NCBI GenBank assembly: GCA_000499405.2 | Contig: HG738137.1 | Coordinates: 15,711,873-15,775,872, forward strand | DNA from: Onchocerca volvulus | Lineage: Eukaryota > Nematoda > Chromadorea > Rhabditida > Onchocercidae | Length of the DNA stretch: 64,000 nucleotides | Direction: 5' to 3' | Shown: positions 50,801 to 63,810 of the stretch, in pieces | Layout: each line of letters opens with the position of its first letter | How positions within the stretch are numbered: position 1 is the stretch's first letter | The notes under the pieces: model-generated | What the model was told of the DNA's origin: nothing | Seen by the model: only the letters and a program-made list of their open reading frames with translations | Databases searched by the model: none | Translations under genes and position numbers: made by a program

Positions 50801-53800
50801 TAATCTAGGTTGTGTTTTGAAGTTTTAATAACCCGTGGTTCATTTTATACTGACCTCTATGAATCTTTCTGCTATATCATTTTGAATTTTTGAGTTTTGA
50901 TTCCATAAGCATTTCGAAAATATAGTTGTATCAACGATCCAGTAGTATTTAGGAAACTTAGCAGTAATGTTTAGAATTATACCGAAATATATGTGTTTAT
51001 AATAATTTATTTGGAAATATACCAATAATACTTAGAAACCAGAAAAATATAGCAATAACATTTAGATTCATCCAAGATATGTTTATAATGATTTATCTGA
51101 ATTATGTCATTATAGAATAATCATAGAATAATCGTTATAAAAATCATAGTGAATTAATGACGAACACCTAAGATGAAATTTAATCCAATCATTCTATAAT
51201 AATTAAGATGATTTTTATATATTCTGAATCATCCTGAAATTATCTTTGGAAATAATAATTATTTTTCGAATTGGGATTTAAATTTATGGTTTTTTGTTTG
51301 GAGAAGGAAAAAATAAATTTGGAAAATAAAATTTTTTTAAGAAATAGTTTGAAATGTAATGGTTTTAGCAAAATCAACATTTGGATTATCTACAGCAACT
51401 GGTATGACTATACCTCCTACTACTACAGTTACTACTACTGTTGCGGCACCTGTATTATCGTTTGGTTCCAGTACCACTACCCCTGTGATTGGAACTACGA
51501 CAGCATCTTTGTTTGGTTCTGCTGCATCTTCATTAGCTACGACTACTACTGCATCTACTGCTATATTTGGTACTACTGTTTCCACGGCAGCTCCTTCATT
51601 TGCTGGATTGTTCGGGAGTAAAACTACATCGGTTACAACATCACCTGCGGTACTTACGACATCGATATCTGGATTAAACGGTATTATTATAAATATTGAA
51701 AATTATGTTAACATTTTGGGAAATTAATTTGGGAATCTGTAAATAAGAATCATGTTGATGTTAACTGGAAAACATCAAGTGATATCGGAGACCATGGAAT
51801 GTATTAAGTGGAATGATTTAAATTTTCATATTATAACTTGCTTTGATAGTCTGATGCATTGAATTTTCGTATCAAATTATTATGTTAAATATCTAAAATT
51901 CTTCTTTTCAGTTCATCTACTCATTTCAGTTCATTGATATATTTGTTACTATAATCCCACACTTCGTTTTATTCTTTTCATTTAAAGATTCATTATTGTG
52001 TTTCTATATTTTTTTGCTTACTATTGTTCTTGAATTTATTCTGTTTTTTTTTTCTCACGTAGGTTATGTATATATTTCTACCTAACAATCGATAAGAAAA
52101 TAGTAGATTAGAGCAAATATAGCTGATGTGTCGAAAATTGCTTTTTTACTAACTTCACTTAATAACTTTAGGCTCTTGCATTTTGTTTGATTTGAAGTAG
52201 AAATGAATATATTTCATCTATTACTACTTCCTGAATTAAAAAATTAAAAATGTTAAATTCTAATGTCAGTTATTTTTCCTTTCATCAGTTCTCTGCTATT
52301 CACATTTCTGTCCTAAAAATACAATTCTAAGATCGATTCCTGTTTGTGATTCACCTGCTAGGCAGAACAAATATATTTATCATGATTCCATGATATTTTA
52401 AAGTAAAGTGTTTTCTATATGTTTTTTTTTTTTTTAATATGTATATTTTATTTGAGTTTTTTTCCTTTATAATTTTTCGTAGAAAGTATTGGAAATCCAA
52501 ATCTCATTTATCTGCTGATATCTTGCCAAATCGCATCTATTGGTTTGGGTGTTTTTTTTTTTTTTTTTGATTCAGCAACATCTTAATGAAAGATTACTGA
52601 ATAGATTATCGAGCATTATTTTTCTAATGCAAAGATATGGTATTGGAAGAAGTATAATTACTGATAAAGCATCTTATGTTATTTTAATTATTTTAGTAAA
52701 TTTCGATTCGTCATAATTTATTTCGTTTTATTTTTGCTTATTTTTTCAAATCTTCTGATTTGATTTAGATTCAACGACTGTAACGCCGTCATTAGCAACT
52801 ACAACCAACGCTACAATGCTTTCTTTTGGTACTGCAGGTAGAATTTTCATCTTATTTTTTTCTAATGTACAGTTTTGTATATTTAAAAAATTGTTGAAAC
52901 TACAAATAATTTTCGGGTTTTGTAAACAATGAATTTTTGTTTATTTTTGCTTTAGTCAATACTTGTGTGTTAGTTTTAAATTTGATGCTCCTATTATTAA
53001 ATAATCATTGATTCTGAATTTACTTCATTTCATCAATTAACTTTTTTTTTTTAGACATTAATTGGTCTTCACAGAATACATTCTAAAAAGAAGGATATAT
53101 ATAATACGCTTGAGATTTATGAAATGAAATTCAGATAGAAAAAATAATTTAGTTGATAACAGATTAATCATAGCGTGCTAATTCTTTATTCGGAATTTAT
53201 GATAAATAAACTGATAGAGTTACAAAAAACTTCAAAATGATTATGAACGATCGTTCACATCTTACTTTTTCTGCTTATAAAAATTTTCCTTTTTTTTGTT
53301 TGTATGATGATTGTTTTCTGTAATAAATATTTCGTTTTTAGTTACATCAAATGGATTAGCATCAACGGCCATTTCTGTTACTTCACCTGCTAGCGCTGCA
53401 TTTGCTTTTGGTTCTTCAGGTAATTTGAAATCTTAGAATTTTAGTATTACCTTTACGAGTGTTTGTTTGTGTCTCCAGAGATTAGTAATATTGCAATTTT
53501 CAGCTCCTGCGACAACAGTCAGTGCATTACCGTCAGCACAACCAGCAGCGAGGTGATTTTTACACAAGTATAGAACTTAAGTCGCTTTTAGGTTTCCTTG
53601 TTTTGTATCGGGAGCGACATCCATGATGGAACCATTGATCAAATAAGAACACTTTCGCTGGGAATAACAACTAAAATGTTTATAAATTCGTGAATTAATT
53701 AAAATTGTGAGCTGAGTAATGAAGTTTACCAAATAACTGAATATATATTGCCTTCCCATACGCTGTTTCTATTCACTTTGGTTCCATTTAAATCTTTATG

Positions 53801-56557
53801 AAGTTTAATTATTGTTTACAACAAAACTTTTTTCCTCGCTACAATATGATTATCATTTTTATGATGAAATCAACCGGCCTATAATTTTAAGCCTACAATT
53901 TTCTTTTTCCAAATAAGATAAAAGTTAATTGAATTGTGACTCAGAAATAGATTTTTTTTTTTATCTGCGAGGAATTTTTGAACTTTTTAAATGTATTAGC
54001 AATGTGTGTAATCGCTGCATATCATTTGTTCTTGGTTGTTACCTTGACTAAAATTTTTCTTAAAATTCTCATTTTATGTAATTGCCATCTATTATTTGCT
54101 TTCAGCATGACTTCAGTTGCTTCAACAGCACCATTATTTGGAGTTACACCACCGACTGTAACTGCTGCTACTACCGTAGCACCTGCTGGATTTACCTTGT
54201 AAGTACCTTATTTTGTATTCGTATTTCTCTTCTTTTACACTGCAATTACGCTGGACGTGGACTAAATTTATGAATAGTTTGATAGTTTGGTTTTAAGAGT
54301 ATATGCTTAGAAGATTATGCTTTGTAGGATACTTTGTTTGATTTTTTTTTTTCCAATTTGTTAACAAAACTCGATCAAAGATTTACGAATAAATGATTAA
54401 AATATTGTTTGGTTTTTTTCTTTTGCATTTAAAGTGTTAGGTTTTTTTGTTTATTTTTATTTTTTGATTTCAGTAGACAATTACTGTTGATAATAATTAT
54501 ATATTATAGTGGGCAATTAACAACAGCAACAGCAACGACAACTACTGCTTCATTACCTACTATGACATCTTTTTTACAATCCACCACACCTAGTTCCGAT
54601 ATAACTACTACAAGTACAATTACATCTACTGGACCAACACTTTCCTCATTATTATATCCATCCAAAACAACTGCAACTACTTTATCAGCAACTGCTCCTA
54701 CCTCAACAATTACAAGTGCTGCTTCAGCAATATCTTCAAGTGCTTTAGCTAGTGCTGTTCCTGCTGCTAGCACTATCACGTAGGTTATATTTTTCCTAAG
54801 TTATAATTGATTATAATATTGCTGGAAAAGGAAGATGTAAGGAAGAAATAGCGGAGAGAGAAAAGCTACTATTTAATGGTCGATCTTAAACTAATTATTG
54901 AATATTGTGTTCTAAAAAACTAAAAAATTAAAATCAGTTTCTTCACAGATCAATGTGAATGCTAGAAACAATAATTTAAAGTATAAACAAAAATGAGATT
55001 TTAACATGTGATCTTGGTTGGTATGTTTTGTTTCCTTTTCATAGTAACTAATTGATTGGATGTTCGATAATCTTATACTAGATATATATCATTAATTAAT
55101 TTGCTATAGACCTGATAAACCGATTACATTTGCACAATTAGAACAACTTGTAAATCGCTTAACACTTGATGTCGAAGCACAGCAACGTGTTTTTATGTCC
55201 CAAGTACTAGAATTGAATGCATATGATCGTGTTTTACGAGAAAATCAGCAAAAGGTATGGTTTTCAATTTTTCGCCTATTTTCTATAAGCAGGTTTTTTC
55301 TCCAAAACTTGAATTCATTTCTTTATCTTCTTTTTGCTTCGAATTTTGTTTTTCTATAAAATCATTTATCAAATTTTGCATAAATGAGCAGTATTCTTAA
55401 CTGCTATTTGACAGTAAATTTTTTGTGGATTTAACATTTGACTGCGTCCGACATATAAATACATCATTATTGGATACGCTAAAATTCTCATTTCCAATTT
55501 TTCCATTATTTTTCATGGGAACATGAATCATGAATTGCTTTAGGTTCTTGATGTAAGCGAAGAGATCAAACAACTGGAAGAGGAGAAGGATCGATTTTTG
55601 CATACTGTCGATTTCATTTCTCAACAGCAAACTGAACTTGAGGCTTTAGTTGTTGATCTGGAAAAGGCTTTGGGTCTTAACGATTGGACAGAAATGGCAC
55701 CGATAGGATTACCAGATCCGAGTGTAGCTACTCATGCTGACATGCAACGACAGGCTATGTAAGTTTGTTTGGTAAACTTATTGGCTTAATGATGCCTGTT
55801 TTCCGCTTATGCTTTGCAGTCGTTAATCAATGTCTTAATTTCTGTCCTCTGAAAGTAACATTTTGTTCTATCTTATTGAGAAATTTCTATTATCATACAT
55901 TTTTTTCGTCATCACAATATGAATTTCTGTGCTTTTAATTGCATGATATTGGTATTTAGAGGAGATACAAGTTAATCCTAAAATAGCTAATAATTTGTCT
56001 GTTTTAGGTTGCAGTTACAACTACAAATTGATGCGCAGCTAAAACAAGCAGATGATGATATCAATGACATCATCGAACAGGTACATTTACATAACTTTTA
56101 TGGATTAGGAATTGCTGATTGAAGAATGAAGAATTCGAAACATTCATTTGATAAATTTAAATTTTAAGGTTAAAGAACTACAAAGAGCCGGTGTGGGTAT
56201 CGATGACCAAGCTGAAACGGCAGATCAAATTGCACAGATCCTTAGGCGTCAACTTGATGCTCTGCAATGGATTGATGAACAAAATGGTTATTTTTTTTAT
56301 TTTTCAACATGATTCGAATTTGATGTTTGAAGAGAATAATATAGTTTGGTTTGTAAAGTTTACTTCACAATACAACGTTAAGTTCTCTAGTTAATAGAAG
56401 TCTTTTCACTTAAAAAATTTAACCATACAGATTTGTTAAATCAAATGCTTAATCTTATAATTTATATTTGAAAATTTCTAATTAAATTCATTTGCAATTT
56501 ATAGGTGATTTAAAAAAGAAAGTAACGAAATTATCGGAAGAATTATCGATCAGATGA
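47875..56557 (+). CDS. npp-11: Nucleoporin Nup62 (FG repeats plus Nsp1-like coiled coil)
   Basis: Sixteen exons join in phase: 47875-48139, 48676-49077, 49712-49843, 50173-50265, 50638-50808, 51369-51680, 52769-52837, 53342-53419, 53504-53552, 54106-54198, 54510-54779, 55110-55254, 55544-55758, 56008-56080, 56169-56286 and 56505-56557. They give about 845 residues, longer than vertebrate Nup62. Residues 1-~645 are Thr/Ser/Ala-rich with FG, FSFG, SLFG and FAFG motifs: the disordered, permeability-barrier part. The last ~200 residues are the Nsp1-family coiled coil (PDKPITFAQLEQLVN; QQQTELEALVVDLEKALG; IEQVKELQRAGVG; LDALQWIDEQN), which anchors to Nup54/Nup58 in the central channel. The first ATG follows a TTTACAG at 47871, a probable trans-splice site. 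Exon 2 has three 90-bp repeats. Confidence 0.95.
48708..48977 (+). repeat. 90-bp coding tandem repeat x3 in Nup62 exon 2
   Basis: Units at 48708-48797, 48798-48887 and 48888-48977 each encode 30 residues: SSANAPSTT, then a Gly/Ser spacer, GFAFGAKP, a polar spacer and SLFGT. Each adds an FAFG and an SLFG motif. High nucleotide identity indicates recent duplication. Confidence 0.92.
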
Positions 56558-57350
56558 ATGGAAAAGAATTTGATCTCCTTTATATGAATTTTTTTGTAAA
56601 GTTTTGTTGTATCAGTTTTAAAGAAAGATAAGAAAAGATAGAGTTCTTTATCCCATAGATATGTCTGAATATTCTTGGCTTCCATTTAAAAAAAAAAAAA
56701 AAAAAAGACGGGAAAAGAAAGATAAGTACCTCATTAATGAAGCATAACATTTTAGAAGGAAGAATAAGGACATAACGATTGTTTCTTAATTTATTCAGTT
56801 GTTTAATTCGAGTCATTTGTTGCCAAGTTTGTTCCTTATGTTCCATTCCTTCTTATTTTTTATGTTTATTTTGTGTTCATTGTTTACATGATAAGCTTTT
56901 CAGAGCGGAAAATAATTAGTGAAATACTGGTAAGGCAAAAATCAAATGATGTAACAATCTGAGTTTATGTGCACTATGTGTTGATTTTTGGTGCCTTTTC
57001 TCAAGTTTTTCACTTTTTCACCTTGTTACTCAATTCTCTTTTTTTGTCATTGATTTTTGTTTAATTTTCTCATGAAGAATAAAATTTTACATTTCTAGTT
57101 TTCATTAAATATGGCAACAAATGTTAGTTCGTAACCATTTTTAATCAATTATTGATAGGAAGAAATTTTATTCGATAAAAAGTTTATAAAAAGTATATTT
57201 AGTTCTCAAAAAGTATCTTTGTTGTCGACTGCTGGGAAGGAAAAAGAGAGTGTAATCGTGAAAGATTGCTGAAGATTCGATTTATAGAAAAAATTATGCT
57301 TTCAGTCAAAGCATAATTTTTGCTTGCCATCCTTATCATTAAATCCAGTT
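56558..57350 (+). other. Spacer between Nup62 and ketohexokinase genes
   Basis: A 793-bp same-strand spacer. AATAAA at 57078-57083 may end the Nup62 mRNA, leaving 267 bp before the ketohexokinase start. AAATCCAG just before that start could be a trans-splice acceptor. Nothing coding is seen. Confidence 0.45.
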
Positions 57351-60036
57351 ATGGATAAGCGAATTCTTGTAGTTGGGTTATCATGCGTGGATATAATCAA
57401 TTATGTCAAAAGTTATCCAATTGAAGATAGTGATTCTCGAATATTGAAACAGGTAATTTAGGATATGAAGTCCTTTTTTTTTTTTTTTTTAATCTCAATT
57501 CGAAATTGTGTTTTTGGTAACACTGAAGCAGTTAGGTCTTGGCAAACTGATGTTTCTTGAATACAGATAACAATTTGACGTACATGTTTAACTTCGATGA
57601 AATGAAGTTTTTTTCTTTTTCTTTTTTTTTTTTTTTTTTTACTTAGCAAATCATTAAAGAGAATTCATACTGTTCTTTAAATTTAGTTCATTTTACGAAT
57701 TTCTCTTTTATTAACTTTCGTAATATCATACAATACAGGTTTTGTATTCCAAGCCATTCTTTTAATCTTGCCTTTTCTAATCCAAACTAATGGACTTTTA
57801 AAAAATTTACCTCTCTCCCTTTCTTCCGTAGGATGTATTTAGATAATTAACTAATTATTCTCTGCAATTTCATCTCATTATCTAGAAGAAATTAGTTTAA
57901 GTACACCATCCAAACATATATGATAATCTAGCCATCTTATCTATTTTCTTTTTTTTGCAAAATTAAGGGAATCTAATGGATTATATACATTATTTTTATT
58001 ATAGATTTGGACAGTTGGAGGCAATGCTACCAATAATGTTATTGTTTTGAATCAGCTCAATTCTTATTCCGTATTATTTTCCGCAATTCCAATCAACTGC
58101 ATACTTATTACTTCGTAAGCTTATTAATTTTTAAAATTTTTTGCTAGCATTACTTCCTGAATTTCAGGAATAGATTTTAATCATCTTATTCTTGATCTTA
58201 CTTTCCATTATTCATTATGCCCTAAAGTATGGATACAGTGATTCTCTAATTGGAGAATTTCAGATTATTGGCTAAAGTTGGTGTTTCGTCAGAACATTGT
58301 CTTCATCGTTTGGATGGTGAATTGCCCACATCAACAGTAATTGTTAATGAGAATACTGGCTCCAGGACAATTATGCATTATAGGTATTTGTATTATTATA
58401 TGGATCAAAGAAGAAAAAGAACAAAAATATATGACATAAAAATTTAGGAATTAATTCGAGATTGAATCCGATTTTAAATTGGTTCAAATTCATATTTAAT
58501 ATCAAATTCGAATTTTAGAGTTTAATAATTTGGTTATTAAAGATTATTTGTTGATAGTCAAGAACTAGTATTTTGTATCTTTCAGGCATCTAAAGCATAT
58601 ATATTCTTATAATATTACTGCAGGGGACAGTTGCAGGAGCCAAATTGCGAAGAATTTCAACTTTCTTTTCCAGACATCAACATTTTTTCTTGGATACATT
58701 TCGAAGGTTCATAATTTTTTTCTTTTTTTTTGATTTCCAAATTAATAATGCAAATATTTCTCAAAGAATTGGTTTCTTCTATCCATTTATAATATTTATA
58801 TTTTTCTTTTTTTTTAGGAAGAAATTTTGAAAATGTTATCATGATAATAAATTACATTCTTGTATCGAGACAAAATAATGAAAAACCAAAAATATCGTTG
58901 GAATGTGAGAAAGTTCGAGATTTCGAAACTCTTGAAAATGCTATACCACTTGTAGATGTTGTCTTTGTATCGAAAGATTTTGCGAGGTATGTTTTATTCA
59001 CCATTTCATTTGTAAATCTATGAAGCATTCAAGCATCTTTTACGACTTCAAATATTCTCAAAGCTAAGGAAAATTATTTGAAAAAAAAAAAAAAAAAAGA
59101 AAAGAAAAACAATTACTAAAGTGTATTAAAAGGAACGCATGGAGCAATCGTCTTTCGATGAATTCTCCAAATACTGATAGTCTAAAACATCTTGATATTT
59201 CTTTCTAAAACATCTTGATATTTTCTTGTTTTTCTTTGATTTAATTGAAAATTCGAATGATTTCGTAAATGAAGTCGGCAAAGTCATAATTTGTAAAAAT
59301 CTTTCTTTTTTCCTTCTGCTGTCATAGTGCTATTTATCGAAACGATATGAATTCGGAAAAATCATTTAGTAAATATATGTTTCTTTGTTCTTAAAGTTAT
59401 CACCATACCGCATTTAGGAAAAAAGGTTTCCAAAATAAAGAAGAAACTGTATTAGGTATACAACAAGAATATGGCACTTCACATGCGATTGTAATCTGCC
59501 CGTGGGCTGAACAGGTTTTAATTTCTGAAAAATTAATTTTTCTTTTGTTATTTCATTTGCGAATTATGAACAAATTAATTATACTATTGATAATATTTTA
59601 TACAACTATTATCAGTAGTATAATTAATTTGAAAATTGATATCATAAGCTTTTTTGAATCAGAATGATCTCTTCAATTTTTATTAATATTTTAAAATATT
59701 CCCCACTATAATGTGAGTGTTATATTATTAAGTTAGTTAAATTCAAAAGAATTTCCCCAAAAGAATTTTATTATTTCCGACAAACTTTTCTGATCAGTTT
59801 GCTATTCGTAGGGAGTGGCTGCCCGAGATACCGCGAATGGAGAGATGATATCGGTGGATGCATTTGTAGAAGCTGGACCAGCTATTGATACACTTGGAGC
59901 TGGAGATTGCTTCATCGCATGCTGTATACATTTTCTAAATGAGGGTAATAATTTAAGGGAAGTTTTGGTAAAAGCCTGTCGAATTACAGGCAAAAAAGTA
60001 GCCAGACGAGGATTGCTTGGATTGGATGTAAGTTAA
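57351..60036 (+). CDS. khk: Ketohexokinase (fructokinase), PfkB family
   Basis: Seven exons join in phase: 57351-57452, 58005-58114, 58264-58383, 58624-58706, 58818-58986, 59418-59514 and 59812-60036. They give 301 residues, against 298 in human ketohexokinase. Family landmarks are the N-terminal ILVVGLSCVDIINYVKSYP, the sugar-binding VGGNATNN, STVIVNENTGSRTI, WIHFEGRN, DVVFVSKDFARKKGFQ, CPWAEQGVAARDT, and the PfkB signature DTLGAGD with catalytic D259. The enzyme phosphorylates fructose to fructose-1-phosphate with ATP in the cytosol. GAGDCF replaces the GAGDTF of the human enzyme. The reading frame ends inside a GTAAGT-like sequence (GLDVS-stop), which could also act as a donor. AATAAA signals at 60212 and 60228 support the 3' end. 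Two bases separate the ATG from a possible CCAG acceptor. Confidence 0.95.
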
Positions 60037-60211
60037 AGCAAACAAAAAGTTTGAAAAGATAAGAAACTTGGTCTAGCGAAGCTTAATATAAGCAAATCTG
60101 TAATTTAGCAAGGGGCAAAAAATAACTGATGAAGAAGTAGCAAAGGAATCACTAAACTTCCAGAAATATTTCCCTTTGTCTATAATTATTTCTGAAATAG
60201 TTGCTATACTA

Positions 60212-60233
60212 AATAAATTTATTAAATAATAAA
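60212..60233 (+). terminator. Poly(A) signals of ketohexokinase
   Basis: Two AATAAA hexamers at 60212-60217 and 60228-60233, about 180 bases after the stop codon. Confidence 0.5.
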
Positions 60234-60247
60234 TTTCTCTCTGCTTT

Positions 60248-60249
<2 letters not shown>

Positions 60250-60280
<31 letters not shown>
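60250..60280. repeat. (AT)n microsatellite
   Basis: About 15 alternating TA dinucleotides in the 3' flank of the ketohexokinase gene. Confidence 0.9.
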
Positions 60281-60282
<2 letters not shown>

Positions 60283-61060
60283 CCAAAATTGTTTTATCCA
60301 TGTATTATTATTCCAAAATTATAATGAATTTTGCATTCAGTGGAATTAAGATTACTCGAATTTATATTTTTGTCTTGTTTTACAACATAACACTAATTGT
60401 GATTATATCTCCGGACCAAATATGATATTTTCTTTGCCCGAAAATGCTGCACATGCTTTTTCATTTTCAACCTGTAATTAACTAATAAACTAAAATGATT
60501 GATTTATAAATTATCGATGATAGATGCATTTCGACAAAATGATAGATAAAGCCTGAAATATATGAGTTGGTACGAAGCAGACGTTAAATGTTAGTAAAGT
60601 TACATCGATTTAATTATTAATTATTCGGTGACGAAAAAATCAATACTGTAAAATAAATATTCATAAAATTTAAATTTAAAGGATAATAACGTATAAATAT
60701 TATAAATTAATCTGCGTGATTCATTTTCACTCATGATTCATTTAATTGTTTTAAATAATCAATATGCATCTGTCTTGTACTATATTGCTGCTGGAATTCA
60801 TTTCATTTTATTTTTTATAAACAAATATTTTTGACAAAGATTTTTTTTTAAATTTAAATTGATGGATCTTACATTTTTTTTTTCTTCCCAGAAAATTTCT
60901 TTCCTTTCCTTACAAAAATCGATCTGCATGGGATATGTTTTGATCTTGGTCATTTGGATTCATAAAATTCGATAAATTTATCATCATTTCTTAGATGATC
61001 AATAATCTTACAACTTCTAATGAATTATTCGATAAAAAATATTTTGACAAAATTCAAATT

Positions 61061-63810
61061 TTACTTTTCCAAGGATTCATTTTCTTTTTCATATGATAAC
61101 GCACGATGAAAGAAGCCATTCTTTTTCACCGGATATATCACATTTCGAGAATGATTGCTAAGATGATTTCCAAGGTCGATTAAAATTTGCAACGAACCAA
61201 TCTTATCACGATATTCATGTCCGTTCCATCCAAATGCTGCCACAGTTTATCAAATAATTTTAATTTCTTATCAATATTCAAAATATTAAAAAAAGTAAAC
61301 AAGACGAACATTTAGATTTAAATTTGAGATTACATTTGAAATGAGAAGAAAAAAAAACCAAAAAAGAGTAGAATTTACAGAGTTTGCAAGGATAACAAAG
61401 AAGATAATCTAGTATTTCAGGTAATAACCCGATACAATTGCAATATCAAAATGTTTCGAATTTCTTTAACTATGAAAAAAACAAAAAAAAAAAAACAAAA
61501 AAAAAGTAAAATTGAAAAAGTTTGGGAGAAAAACAGAGAAATACAATAGCATAAGATAAAGTATATTTTTGAATTATTATTTCTTTTATTTTATTTTTTT
61601 TTTTTGCTAAAAATTTTTTCATTTTCATGATTAAATGTATTATGCTGCATTTTGTCTTAGAGCTATATACTAATCTAATCTAAAATAAGTGTAATTTTAA
61701 TTTGAAATATTTTCTCGAATTTTTTGTAATTTCTCGAAATATACTATATTTTCATCCTATTAGATTTTCCCTTTCCAAAAATACTTAAAAAAAAAAAAAA
61801 AAAAAAAAAACTTTTTTCTATTGCTATTTTTCCATACTTTATCTATGATCAGGTTTTCACCTTGGTACCAATATTTTATAGTACCACAACCTTGTATATT
61901 GATTCAGATCTTCTCTTAGTATCCAATAATTTTTCCTTGAGTTAGCCCACATGAATCAATCACTTCTACATTTATCTATCCATTCATCATACATAATTCG
62001 TCGTGACGAATTTGGTCCAGGTGATGGTGCCGGTGGTAGCATTGGTTTTTTTGGTTTCCATGGTACTAATAATTGCGGTATAGAGCAGTTTTCTACATTT
62101 AAAACCAGACTTTTCACTTTTATTTATTGCATAAAACAATAAATATATCATCAAATGCAGTTTCTTGTAAAATTTTGCGTTTTATCGATTAAGGACTTGA
62201 AGGATTTTAAAAACTTTAAAGGTACATTTAAAAAAAAAAAACTTTTTTTTAAAATACGTTTAGTAATTCTCCTATTTTTAATATTTTCCATTTTTAAAAT
62301 TGAGAGAATTGATCATTAATCAGAATATTATTAGATTTAAATATTAGGACATTTAAAATTCAATTATTTCAAGCTTCGTTTAGAATTAATCTACCTTTTT
62401 TACTATTATCATCCATTTGATATCATTTTGATATAGATCAATGATAAAATTGTCCTTCCTCATCAGATATACTATTATGTAATATGCAAAATTAGGATAA
62501 CTTATGAGTGATCGGCAATGCAATTTATCATTTATCTTATCATTTAGATTTGTTAGTTGGTAAAGAAAAAAGTTCATGTTATTTCAAATTTTTTTTTTCT
62601 TTTTTAATGTCATTTTAAATTATTTTAAAAATTTTAGAAGGGTGCAATTTGTTGAAAAATGACGAAAGATTTGAAAATGAGCATTGTTAACAATGAACGA
62701 AGCGTTTTAATTCGTTCTGTTCATTTCTAGATTAACGAATCATTTCGATTACATCCAAATAATCCATAATTGAACAGTCTTTAGAATATGATGTTTTGCG
62801 AAATTTGGCAATAAATCGCTAAATTTTAACTTTTATTGATCTTTGATTTTCTCAAAATGATCTTTGTACTTAATTCATTCGTATTTACTACTAGAAACCA
62901 AATGAATTATGAACACTTTTGTATTGCAAGATTTAAACTTCGTATATATTCTTCATAAATATCAGTTTTTGCTTAATCGAATATCATATAGAATTGTTTA
63001 AAATTTCAGAAGATTATTTGAAAACATCATTGAAAAATTATTAGAAATCCTTTCAATTAACAAGTTATAAAATGAGGTCATCTGATGAACTTATAATTTT
63101 AGACTGTAGAATCAAAATGAAGGCTCTAAAAATTTAGTGAATTTAAAGATTAATTCTGAAATATTGATTGTTGATTCAACATACATCTGAAGCAATCGAA
63201 GAAAGCTTTAAGAAATCAAAGAAAAAATTCAATTAGAACCTTCAAAAATTTCCGAAATTTTGAGAATTATTGAGAAATATTGAAACAACAAGAGAAAATT
63301 GATTTGAGGAAAAAGTTAAATTTCACTTTAACTAATATATTTAAATAAGAAATGACAGGAAATTTTAAAATTTTTTGCTTATCTATACTACATATGTTTT
63401 AAAAAAATTTAATACATCGATGCTATATTATTTATGATACTTATATTTCCCATAGAAGTACATTTATTTACCAGTTTACAGTAATTCTAAGTACATTTAT
63501 TTATCAGTTGATAGTAATTCTAAGTATATTTGTTTATCAGTTTACAGCAATTCCAAGTACGTTTCTTTATCAGTTTACAGTAATTCTAAGTATATTTGTT
63601 TATCAGTTTGCAGTATCTCCGGTCAGTTCAATTTTCTTATATAGAAATGAGATTTCAGAACTTCTCCATTATTCCAAGCATGACCATGAATCGGTTTTCC
63701 GTATTTATAAAACACTGCGATATAATAATTGGACTGATCCGATGCATGAACCGAATTATCCGGAAATGATGATCCAATCGGATCAAATGCCCAAGTATCT
63801 TTTTGTGCTG
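61061..63810 (-). CDS. Unrecognised conserved-looking protein, partial gene model
   Basis: Two minus-strand exons look coding. Exon A starts at 63810 after TTCAG and encodes KDTWAFDPIGSSFPD, NYYIAVFYKYGKPIHGHAW and NNGEV. Exon C (61236-61061, after GGCAG) encodes FGWNGHEYRDKIGSLQILID and ends ENESLEK-stop. The pattern GKPIxGxAWNNGxV followed by FGWxGxEYRDKxGSLQ reads like one domain, but exon A has no canonical donor that joins it directly: the only nearby GT is at 63661 (GTTCTG). A GC-richer middle segment (61956-62092) is open in more than one frame. Using 62065-61993 as an exon keeps phase from A to C but gives a His-rich insert. Upstream exons may lie past the window. I recall similar nematode proteins of unknown function but cannot name the family. 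Confidence 0.5.
61956..62092 (-). CDS. Possible exon: Pro-rich alternative 3' end of the terminal gene
   Basis: On the minus strand, after a TGTAG acceptor, one frame encodes IPQLLVPWKPKKPMLPPAP with SPGPNSSRR and YDEWIDKCRSD before TGA at 61956. The segment is markedly GC-richer than its flanks and its Pro codons are CCA/CCG, as in exons elsewhere here. Other frames are also open, and the phase needed from exon A (phase 1) is not supplied by its best donor. Confidence 0.35.
62100..63457. other. Intronic or intergenic AT-rich stretch
   Basis: About 1.35 kb between the middle segment and exon A of the terminal gene. No coding stretch, RNA gene or repeat recognised apart from homopolymers. Confidence 0.5.
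63458..63620. repeat. 33-bp minisatellite, about four and a half copies
   Basis: CAGTTTACAGTAATTCTAAG units begin at 63472, 63505, 63538, 63571 and 63604 (partial), with a half copy before 63472. The unit is 33 bp and shows small substitutions. It abuts the exon A reading frame of the terminal gene. Confidence 0.9.

Larger units (their letters stand above)
60037..61060. other. Convergent 3' intergenic region
   Basis: About 1 kb between the ketohexokinase stop and the stop of the minus-strand terminal gene. It holds poly(A) signals and an AT dinucleotide run at about 60250-60280. No gene seen. Confidence 0.6.
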
